NCBI RefSeq assembly: GCF_040560245.1
Contig: NZ_JAKMWP010000012.1
From: Morganella sibonii
GTDB taxonomy: Bacteria > Pseudomonadota > Gammaproteobacteria > Enterobacterales > Enterobacteriaceae
DNA: 64,000 bases
Reading direction: 5' to 3' (one strand)
Shown here: positions 51,553-58,551 of the stretch, one piece after another
How positions within the stretch are numbered: position 1 is the first letter of the stretch
Layout: each line of letters begins with the position of its first letter
Notes under the pieces: generated by a model
Told to the model about the DNA's origin: nothing
Seen by the model: the letters and a program-made list of their open reading frames with translations, nothing else
The model's database searches: none
Translations under genes and position numbers: made by a program

Positions 51553-52062
51553 TCAGAAAAATGTGAATTCAATGCCCTTTGCAATCAGCATGTAAAGGGC
51601 TGTCCAGACCCCGGCAGAGAGCAGACAGGTTACCAGCACGCGGGTTTGTGTGAAACGCAGTAATCCGGCGGCCATCGGGATCAGATACCGCAGCACTGCA
51701 ATAAACCGTGAGGTAAACAGGATCAGCAGCCCGCTGGTCTGAAGCCGTGCCTGAGCTTTGCCGAGGGCGGTTTTGTATTTTGCCATCAGCCCCGGAAAAT
51801 AATTGCGGGTGACAATCAGACGCCCGAGATAATACGAAATCATCGAACCGCAGGCAGCACCCAGCGTAATCACCAGCCAGATAATCACCACCGGAACGAC
51901 CGGAAATGCCAGCGTCACCACGGCCATCAGCATGACGGAGGCGGGCGGAAGGACAGATGAGAGAATAATCGTGGATTTGCTCAGGGCGATACAAAACAGA
52001 ATGGCCAGCAGCCAGAGCGGATGATTGTGCAATATTGCCAGATGATGCGTGATCCAATCCAT
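51553..52062 (-). CDS. DedA-like (VTT/SNARE-associated) membrane protein
   Basis: 169 residues with about four to five hydrophobic stretches. The DedA/VTT signature is visible in the second half: TSRFIAVLRYLIPMAAGLLRFT keeps both arginines and the Pro of RFxPxxRxxxPxxAG. Where DedA proteins usually have the acidic E...PGDS motif, this one reads SSVLPPASVML, so the key acidic residues are missing. DedA proteins include undecaprenyl-phosphate and phospholipid flippases; the substrate here is unknown. GGGAGG precedes ATG. It is convergent with corA and lies 52 bases after rarD; E. coli has yigF/yigG here instead. Confidence 0.75.
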   Translation of the reverse strand: MDWITHHLAILHNHPLWLLAILFCIALSKSTIILSSVLPPASVMLMAVVTLAFPVVPVVIIWLVITLGAACGSMISYYLGRLIVTRNYFPGLMAKYKTALGKAQARLQTSGLLILFTSRFIAVLRYLIPMAAGLLRFTQTRVLVTCLLSAGVWTALYMLIAKGIEFTFF

Positions 52063-52114
52063 GTTTATCCTCCCGGAGACAGCACCGGCGAACCCGGTGC
52101 TGTCTTACAGAGTA

Positions 52115-53011
52115 TCACGCTTTTTTGTAACGGTGGCGCTGGGTATAAAGTGCGTCCAGGGTGAAGACAATCAGTCCTGACCAGATAAAGGCAAATGTGA
52201 TCAGCCGTTCGGCGGAAATGGCCTCGCCATACACGGTGGTCGCCAGCACAAACATCAGTGTCGGGCCGATATACTGGAAGAAGCCGAGCGTGGAGAGACG
52301 CAGATGATTCGCGGCCTCAGTAAACAGCAGCAGCGGGACGGTGGTGATAATCCCGGCCGCAATCAGCAGCAGATTCAGCGTCAGGCTGTTCATGGTCATA
52401 TTGCTGGTGGCGCTGTTGGCGAAGAAAAGCAGATAAATACCGGCAACCGGCAGCAGCCACAGGGTTTCCACCAACATACCCGCCTGGGCATCCACACCCA
52501 GCTTTTTACGCAGCAGGCCATACAGACCGAATGTCATGGCCAGACTCAGCCCGATCACCGGCACGGTGCCGAACTGCCAGAGCTGGATCAGCACGCCGGT
52601 AAAGGCGAGACACACCGCAAACCATTGCAGGCGGCGGAAACGCTCACCGAGAAAGAGCATCCCGAACAGAACGTTGACCAGCGGGTTAATAAAGTACCCG
52701 AGACTCGCTTCCAGCATATGGTTGTGGTTCACCGCCCAGATATAGATCAGCCAGTTTGAGGCGATAATACAGGCTGTCAGCGCGAGGATCATGATTTTCT
52801 TCGGCTGGCGGATAATCTGACGGATACGCGGCCACTGGCGTGATACGCTGATCAGCAGGATCATAAAAAAGAATGACCAGATAATCCGGTGGGTCAGGAT
52901 CTCATCTGCCGGTACCTGTTGGATCAGTTTGAAATATACCGGGGCAATACCCCAGATAAAGTAAGCGCCGAGAGCACAAAGGACGCCTTTTACGGTCTGT
53001 TGCTGGCTCAT
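52115..53011 (-). CDS. rarD: EamA/DMT-family permease RarD
   Basis: A 298-residue ten-helix drug/metabolite transporter family protein (E. coli RarD 296). GAYFIWGIAPVYFKL, PADEILTHRIIWSFFF, MLEASLGYFINPLVNVL, GERFRRLQW and LRLSTLGFFQYIGPTLMFVLA are near-identical to E. coli. Named for a link to chloramphenicol resistance; substrate unknown. ATG 53011 (MSQQQTVKG) is chosen; an in-frame start at 53071 would add 20 residues not found in the family. Confidence 0.94.
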   Translation of the reverse strand: MSQQQTVKGVLCALGAYFIWGIAPVYFKLIQQVPADEILTHRIIWSFFFMILLISVSRQWPRIRQIIRQPKKIMILALTACIIASNWLIYIWAVNHNHMLEASLGYFINPLVNVLFGMLFLGERFRRLQWFAVCLAFTGVLIQLWQFGTVPVIGLSLAMTFGLYGLLRKKLGVDAQAGMLVETLWLLPVAGIYLLFFANSATSNMTMNSLTLNLLLIAAGIITTVPLLLFTEAANHLRLSTLGFFQYIGPTLMFVLATTVYGEAISAERLITFAFIWSGLIVFTLDALYTQRHRYKKA

Positions 53012-53378
53012 GATAGTCCAAGTCTGAAAGAAAAAAGGAAAGAAGATACCTGCCGGTGCGATCACTTTCACATTGAAATCACATCGCCTTGAAATTATAT
53101 AGTTACAACGTGATTAATCACGTCATTAATTAATTATTCGTAAAATGTGATCGCCTGCGATACGCCGGATAGCAGTAAAGACGTTAAAAAGATGTGAAAG
53201 TCTAACGTGCATCACAAAATTACACCAGCAGGTGTGCGTAAAAAAACTCAGCACCGATCGAATATTATCACCGTCCGTGCGGATAGTCTGTTATCTGATG
53301 GCAAACTGAGCTAGCATAGAAGCATCTTTTCACCGGCAGAATGCACTGCCCGGATTTCTGTTTCACCTGAGGAGCTGC
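53012..53378. promoter_or_regulatory. rarD-recQ divergent control region
   Basis: A 367-bp spacer holding the promoters of rarD and recQ. Its clearest element is a 16-bp perfect palindrome ACGTGATTAATCACGT (53108-53123), suitable for a dimeric repressor. Half-sites such as TGTGA and TCACA around 53193-53220 are spaced wrongly for CRP. No gene or RNA is seen. Confidence 0.4.
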
Positions 53379-55205
53379 GTGTCTACCGCTGAAGTCATCA
53401 ATACCCTGCCCGACGCTGACGCTATCCTGCGCCAGGTCTTTGGTTATCAGCAATTCCGAGCCGGACAATCCGATATTATCGATACCGTGACCGGCGGACG
53501 CGATTGTCTGGTGGTCATGCCGACGGGCGGCGGGAAATCACTGTGTTACCAGATTCCGGCACTGATGCTGCCGGGGCTGACAGTGGTGGTGTCACCGCTG
53601 ATTTCCCTGATGAAAGATCAGGTCGATCAGCTGCGTCTGCTGGGTGTCGATGCCGGTTATCTGAACTCGGCGCAGACTCCGCAGGAACAGCAGCAGGTAC
53701 TGGAAGGGTGTCACAGCAACCGTATCAAACTGTTGTATGTGGCGCCGGAACGCCTGCTGATGAGCAGCTTTATCCGCCAGTTACAGCAGTGGCAGCCATC
53801 GCTGCTGGCGGTGGATGAAGCACACTGTATCTCACAATGGGGTCATGATTTCCGTCCGGAATACTGTGCGATAGGCGAGCTTCGCCAGCATTTGCCGGGT
53901 GTGCCGGTGATTGCCCTGACAGCGACTGCCGATAACACCACGCGCTCTGATATCTGCTCTCGGCTGCGCCTCAGCGACCCTTTGATCCACATCAGCAGCT
54001 TTGACCGCCCGAATATCCGTTACACGCTGGTGGAAAAATATAAAGCGTTTGATCAGCTCTGGATGTTTGTCCGCGGTCAGAAAGGCCAGTGCGGCATTAT
54101 TTACTGTAACAGCCGTAATAAAGTGGAAGATGTCGCCGCCCGTCTGCAAAAACGCGGGCTGAGTGTCGCGGCGTATCATGCTGGTCTGGATAATTCACAG
54201 CGTGAATGGGTTCAGGATGCCTTCCTCAAGGACAACTTGCAGGTTGTGGTGGCCACGGTGGCGTTCGGGATGGGGATTAACAAATCCAACGTCCGGTTTG
54301 TCGCGCACTTTGATATCCCGCGCAATATTGAATCTTATTACCAGGAAACCGGCCGCGCCGGACGTGACGGCGTCAGTGCGGAAGCGGTTCTGTTTTATGA
54401 TCCGGCAGATATGGCATGGCTGCGCCGCTGTCTGGATGAAAAACCGGCCGGACCGCAGAAAGATATCGAACAGCATAAACTGAATGCGATGGGCGCCTTT
54501 GCCCAGGCTCAGACCTGCCGCCGTCTGGTATTACTGAATTATTTCGGCGAAAACCGCCAGACGCCGTGCGGTAACTGCGATATCTGCCTTGATCCGCCGA
54601 AACAGTATGACGGGCTGCTTGAGGCTCAGCAGGCGTTATCCTGTATCTACCGCGCCGGACAGCGCTTTGGTCTGGGGTATATTGTGGATGTGCTGCGCGG
54701 CTCAAATAACCAGCGGATCCGCGAATACGGGCACGATAAACTCGCGGTTTACGGTATCGGCAAAGACAAAAGCCAGGAGCACTGGGTCAGTGTGCTGCGC
54801 CAGCTGATCCACTTAGGGCTGATAACGCAAAACATCGCAAATTATTCTGCGTTACAATTAACCGAGTCCGCCCGTCCGGTGCTGCGGGGCGAAGTACCGC
54901 TGCAACTCGCGGTACCGCGGATACAGAATATCAAACCGCGCCAGACCGCCCGCAGTTACGGTGGTAATTACGACAAAAAACTGTTCGCGAAACTGCGCAA
55001 GCTGCGCAAATCCATCGCTGACGAAGAAAATATCCCGCCGTTTGTGGTCTTTAACGATGCCACACTGATTGAAATGGCGGAGCAGTGCCCGGTCAGGGCA
55101 AATGATTTACTCTTGATAAATGGCGTCGGAGAGCGGAAACTGGAACGATTCGGCGATGCATTTATGGCCCTTATCCGCGAGCATCTTACCGGATTAGATG
55201 ACTAG
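53379..55205 (+). CDS. recQ: ATP-dependent DNA helicase RecQ
   Basis: A 608-residue RecQ (E. coli 609). Walker A PTGGGKS with Lys53; DEAH at 146-149; RecQ loop and HFDIPRNIESYYQETGRAGRDG motif VI; zinc-binding cysteines in CRRLVLLNYFGE and CGNCDIC; winged helix; C-terminal HRDC domain (from about 525). GTG start with GAGGAG upstream. Ends 11 bases before pldB. Confidence 0.97.
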   Translation: MSTAEVINTLPDADAILRQVFGYQQFRAGQSDIIDTVTGGRDCLVVMPTGGGKSLCYQIPALMLPGLTVVVSPLISLMKDQVDQLRLLGVDAGYLNSAQTPQEQQQVLEGCHSNRIKLLYVAPERLLMSSFIRQLQQWQPSLLAVDEAHCISQWGHDFRPEYCAIGELRQHLPGVPVIALTATADNTTRSDICSRLRLSDPLIHISSFDRPNIRYTLVEKYKAFDQLWMFVRGQKGQCGIIYCNSRNKVEDVAARLQKRGLSVAAYHAGLDNSQREWVQDAFLKDNLQVVVATVAFGMGINKSNVRFVAHFDIPRNIESYYQETGRAGRDGVSAEAVLFYDPADMAWLRRCLDEKPAGPQKDIEQHKLNAMGAFAQAQTCRRLVLLNYFGENRQTPCGNCDICLDPPKQYDGLLEAQQALSCIYRAGQRFGLGYIVDVLRGSNNQRIREYGHDKLAVYGIGKDKSQEHWVSVLRQLIHLGLITQNIANYSALQLTESARPVLRGEVPLQLAVPRIQNIKPRQTARSYGGNYDKKLFAKLRKLRKSIADEENIPPFVVFNDATLIEMAEQCPVRANDLLLINGVGERKLERFGDAFMALIREHLTGLDD

Positions 55206-55216
55206 AGGAGCACCCT

Positions 55217-56218
55217 ATGCTGCCACCGGACACCCTGAAAGCAAGCTGGCTGGAACGCGAAGCGGAGTATTCGGCTTTCGTTAACGGCCCGTTACTTGAT
55301 TTCTGGAACCGGCGGGATGAGCGGACATTTCAGGGCGCGGATGATGTCACTATCCGTTATGTGCAGTTTACCGATCCTGCGCATGACAAAGTGCTGGTGA
55401 TCAGTTCCGGACGCAGTGAAAGCTACGTCAAATATCCGGAAGTGCTGTACGATTTTTTCCACCTCGGTTTTGATGTCTTTATTATGGATCACCGGGGACA
55501 GGGGCTTTCCGGCCGGATGCTGGATGACCCGCAAAAAGGCCATGTCGAACGTTTCGACGACTATATTGATGATTTTTCTCAGTTCACGAAAATCGCGCTG
55601 GCGGAGAAAGATTATGCGTACCGCTATGCACTGGCACACTCGATGGGCAGTGCGATACTCGGCGGTTATCTGTTACGCGAGCCGGATACTTTCCGTGCCG
55701 CGGTGTTATGTGCCCCGATGTTCGGCATTAATTTACCGATGCCGATGTGGCTGGCCAATATGATTGTGAACCGCGCCGATAAACGGCCGTCGGAACGCAA
55801 TGAGTATGCGGTATCAACCGGGAAGTGGCAGCCGTTGCCGTTTTTAATCAACATGCTGACACACAGTTATCCGCGGTACCGGCGTTACCTGCGCTGTTAT
55901 GCTGACTATCCTGCTTTACGTCTCGGCGGACCCACGTATCACTGGTTACGCGAAAGCATTGATATCGGACAGAAGATAATTGCGCGGGCGGGAGAGATAA
56001 ACACCCCGCTGATGGTGCTGATGGCATCAGAAGATAAGGTGGTGGACAATCGGGAGTTGCTGGCTTTCTGCGAAAACCGCCGTAAAGCCCGGACAGGACA
56101 AGAAGAAGAACATATGCCTCTGACGTTTGAGGGAGCTTATCACGAGATCCTGTTCGAAGAAGACGCGTTGCGCGCTGTCGCGCTCAATGCGATTTGTCAT
56201 TTTTTCGGACTCCACTAA
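55217..56218 (+). CDS. pldB: Lysophospholipase L2 PldB
   Basis: A 333-residue alpha/beta hydrolase (E. coli PldB 340). Oxyanion/turn DHRGQGLSGR, nucleophile serine in ALAHSMGSAI, later Asp in MASEDKVVDN and His in EGAYHEILFE make a complete triad. Acts on 2-acyl lysophospholipids at the inner membrane. AGAGGAG before ATG; co-directional with recQ and yigL. E. coli pldA, rhtC and rhtB, normally near here, are absent. Confidence 0.94.
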   Translation: MLPPDTLKASWLEREAEYSAFVNGPLLDFWNRRDERTFQGADDVTIRYVQFTDPAHDKVLVISSGRSESYVKYPEVLYDFFHLGFDVFIMDHRGQGLSGRMLDDPQKGHVERFDDYIDDFSQFTKIALAEKDYAYRYALAHSMGSAILGGYLLREPDTFRAAVLCAPMFGINLPMPMWLANMIVNRADKRPSERNEYAVSTGKWQPLPFLINMLTHSYPRYRRYLRCYADYPALRLGGPTYHWLRESIDIGQKIIARAGEINTPLMVLMASEDKVVDNRELLAFCENRRKARTGQEEEHMPLTFEGAYHEILFEEDALRAVALNAICHFFGLH

Positions 56219-56239
56219 TCAATTTTCAGGAATTTGCAT

Positions 56240-57043
56240 ATGTATCATGTGGTTGCTTCAGATTTAGACGGAACATTATTATCACCTGCCCACAGTTTAA
56301 CCCCCTATACCAAGGAAACTCTCCGCCTGCTGACCATCAATAAAGGCGTGCATTTTGTTTTTGCCACCGGCCGCCATCATGTGGATGTGGCGCAGATCCG
56401 TGATGCGCTGGGAATTGATGCGTTTATGATCACCTCCAATGGCGCGCGGGTACACAACACCAAAGGTGAGCTGGTATTCAGTCATGATGTGGACCCGGAT
56501 GTGGTCCGCGAGCTGTGCCTGATGGAGTTTGATAATCCGGATATCCTCACCAACTATTACCGCGGTGACGGCTGGATGATCAACCGGGAAAGCCCTGAAC
56601 AGAAAGAGTTTTTCCAGGAATCTGTTTTTATGTATGAACTGTTCGACCGCAATGATTTCCCGGTTGATCAGGTCTGTAAAGTCTACTTCACCTGTGATGA
56701 TCACGAGAAACTTGTCGCGCTGGAAGCAAAAATCCGTGTGCGTTTCGGTAACAGAGTGAATGTCAGTTTCTCGCTGCGCAGCTGCCTGGAAGTGATGGCC
56801 GGTGGCGTCTCAAAAGGTGAGGCACTGCAGCAGGTCGCAGAATCACTGGGTTACCGTCTGAATGACTGCATCGCTTTCGGTGATGGTATGAATGACCGCG
56901 AAATGCTGGAAATGGCCGGAAAAGGCTGCATTATGGCGGGAGCGCATCAGCGTCTGAAAGATATTCTGCCGGAGATGGAAGTGATCGGTTCTAATGCGGA
57001 TGACGCCGTCGCCCATTATCTGCGCCGGTTATATCAGCAGTAA
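56240..57043 (+). CDS. yigL: HAD-type pyridoxal phosphate phosphatase YigL
   Basis: A 267-residue Cof-type HAD phosphatase (E. coli YigL 266). Motif I ASDLDGTLLSP (near 5-15), ATGRHH, TSNGARVH, KGEAL Lys, and FGDGMNDREML motif IV. E. coli YigL dephosphorylates PLP and sugar phosphates (notably during glucose-phosphate stress). ATG 56240 is used with AGGA upstream. Confidence 0.95.
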   Translation: MYHVVASDLDGTLLSPAHSLTPYTKETLRLLTINKGVHFVFATGRHHVDVAQIRDALGIDAFMITSNGARVHNTKGELVFSHDVDPDVVRELCLMEFDNPDILTNYYRGDGWMINRESPEQKEFFQESVFMYELFDRNDFPVDQVCKVYFTCDDHEKLVALEAKIRVRFGNRVNVSFSLRSCLEVMAGGVSKGEALQQVAESLGYRLNDCIAFGDGMNDREMLEMAGKGCIMAGAHQRLKDILPEMEVIGSNADDAVAHYLRRLYQQ

Positions 57044-57066
57044 TTGTGATATTCAGATCAACAGAA

Positions 57067-57100
57067 AGCCGCCGGATGTTATTCTTCCAGCGGTTTTTTT
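57067..57100 (+). terminator. yigL terminator
   Basis: Stem CCGC-x-GGA (57069-57076) with TCC-x-GCGG (57086-57093) and a nine-base loop, followed by seven T residues. It ends the recQ-pldB-yigL direction before the AT-rich patch. Confidence 0.85.
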
Positions 57101-57126
57101 CTTTCAGATTGCAATAATCGGTAGTA

Positions 57127-57573
57127 TTAATAATCTGCATCTTTACCATTAAATAAATTAGCCATAGCCATTGCTGTTTCGGAGGTAGTTAAAATATCTT
57201 TTAATGTTAGCTTTAAAATCTCTATTGTATTACAAGAAAACTCTTCGTTTTTATATTGTATTACTACAGGAAAACCAGTTGATTTATTTATAGAGAATAG
57301 ACACAGTAGATAATCTATTTTTTGATTGGCTTTACTTTTAAGATAAATGGCTTTTTCATACCTAGAATTACTTAAAATATCCGATATGGTTTTTAATTCG
57401 TTGCTAGATTTGTTAGGTCTTATTTCTGCGTATACAACACTTTCAGTTGGCTCTTTAATTAAGTCAAGGATTTCTAATATCTCTTTCTCGATATTTTTCT
57501 TTATCTCAACAATATCTAACGCATTTTGAAAAGAGCTTCTAATAGAATTTAGGATGTCGTTGTTATCACTCAT
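57127..57573 (-). CDS. Hypothetical partner of the EEP gene
   Basis: 148 residues from ATG 57573, not recognised. The first 45 residues are strongly helical and charged (VEIKKNIEKEILEILDLIKE); the middle has VVYAEIRPNKSS and a possible beta core LLCLFSINKSTGFPVVIQYKN; no signal peptide or membrane segment. Its start overlaps the end of the EEP gene by eight bases, so the pair is translationally coupled. It is extremely AT-rich (14 G+C in the 60 bases from 57181), unlike both flanks. It could be an inhibitor or immunity protein, or a recognition subunit, for the enzyme; no evidence decides. A longer frame from 57606 is possible but deeper in the overlap. Confidence 0.6.
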   Translation of the reverse strand: MSDNNDILNSIRSSFQNALDIVEIKKNIEKEILEILDLIKEPTESVVYAEIRPNKSSNELKTISDILSNSRYEKAIYLKSKANQKIDYLLCLFSINKSTGFPVVIQYKNEEFSCNTIEILKLTLKDILTTSETAMAMANLFNGKDADY

Positions 57574-58459
57574 AATGTAATCCGCAAAAAATAGGTAAAT
57601 GGTCAAAGTTATCTAAATACACCACGTCAGAGACCGTATTGTCAATGTCACTGATCACTTTATGGCAATCTGTACTATTGATAATAAGCTTAAGATTATC
57701 GTCGTTTTGTGTCACAAAAGAAGATGAAAAAATCATCTGATCAAATACATACCACCGGTTAGAGGAAGGTGCATTATAGTAATAAGTACCGATATTATTG
57801 TACAAACCATCAGACAAAATTTTCCAGAACGGGTTAAAGAGCAATCTTTTTCTTTTTTCTATCAGGTGAAAATCCCTGGTGGCAAAGAGCTTTTTGCGTA
57901 ATGCATAGGAGTAAGGTTGTGCATTATAATCACCCATACAAATTATTCTGGCATCTATATTGTCATCCAGAATTTTATTAATATCATTTCTTATATAAGT
58001 AGCAATACTTTCGCGGACAGATTCATTATTTCTGAGTTTTGACGGCCAGTGTGATAAGTAAAAAACTATCTCATCACTGTTTTTTAATTCTTTAAAAATG
58101 ACCTTTACACCCGCACGTAATGATTTTCCATCCGGCTGAACTTCAGTCAGGTGAGTATGAGCTACGTAAGATAATTTCTCAGGATTATAAATAACAGAGA
58201 TATCGATAATAACACGTCCGACACGGCTGGTCAGATCAATAAATGTAAGCTTTTCTTTTTTTGCAAGATCGTTAAGAAAGAAGGATTCATCTTCAGATAC
58301 TTCACAAAGTGCGAAAAAATCAAGATCCCGCTGCTGAATGAACTGCGTTATATAATTACCTACTAAAGTAATAGCGTCAGTTCTTTTTGTCTCATGGGAG
58401 CGTATTGGCGGAGATATACCAATATTCCACCATCCTAAATTTAACTTACTTGTATTCAT
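57566..58459 (-). CDS. Endonuclease/exonuclease/phosphatase (EEP) family protein
   Basis: 297 residues of the EEP superfamily (DNase I, ExoIII, phosphatase fold). The full catalytic set is visible: Asn12 in WWNIG, Glu53 in CEVSED, His137 in LSHWPSK, Asp177/Asn179 in MGDYNAQP, Asp240 in FDQMI and Asp286-His287 in FDHLPIF. No signal peptide, so it should act in the cytoplasm unless exported otherwise. Whether it cuts DNA, RNA or small phosphates cannot be told. AT-rich, no clear Shine-Dalgarno, preceded 16 bases upstream by a nested inverted repeat, and overlapping a small partner gene. Co-directional with mscM; absent from this place in E. coli. Confidence 0.82.
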   Translation of the reverse strand: MNTSKLNLGWWNIGISPPIRSHETKRTDAITLVGNYITQFIQQRDLDFFALCEVSEDESFFLNDLAKKEKLTFIDLTSRVGRVIIDISVIYNPEKLSYVAHTHLTEVQPDGKSLRAGVKVIFKELKNSDEIVFYLSHWPSKLRNNESVRESIATYIRNDINKILDDNIDARIICMGDYNAQPYSYALRKKLFATRDFHLIEKRKRLLFNPFWKILSDGLYNNIGTYYYNAPSSNRWYVFDQMIFSSSFVTQNDDNLKLIINSTDCHKVISDIDNTVSDVVYLDNFDHLPIFCGLHYE

Positions 58460-58475
58460 TTTATTTAAAATGGTT

Positions 58476-58540
58476 GCCAGATAATCTATTTAAGATGAAG
58501 AATCACTGTCAGCAGTATATCTTAAATTTTATTATCTGGC
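58476..58540. repeat. Nested inverted repeat upstream of the EEP gene
   Basis: Two matched arm pairs: outer GCCAGATAAT (58476-58485) with ATTATCTGGC (58531-58540), inner TTTAAGAT (58489-58496) with ATCTTAAA (58519-58526). Together they can fold a 65-base stem-loop between the mscM stop and the EEP start. On the minus strand, CTGACA-N18-TAGATT (58512 down to 58483) inside it is a candidate promoter for the EEP gene. It could also be a weak mscM terminator or a site tied to insertion of the patch. Confidence 0.6.
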
Positions 58541-58551
58541 TTTACCGGTTA

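Noticed and set aside
53193..53216. TGTGA and TCACA elements upstream of recQ as a CRP site.
   Set aside because: The half-sites are about 13 bases apart; CRP needs a six-base spacer.
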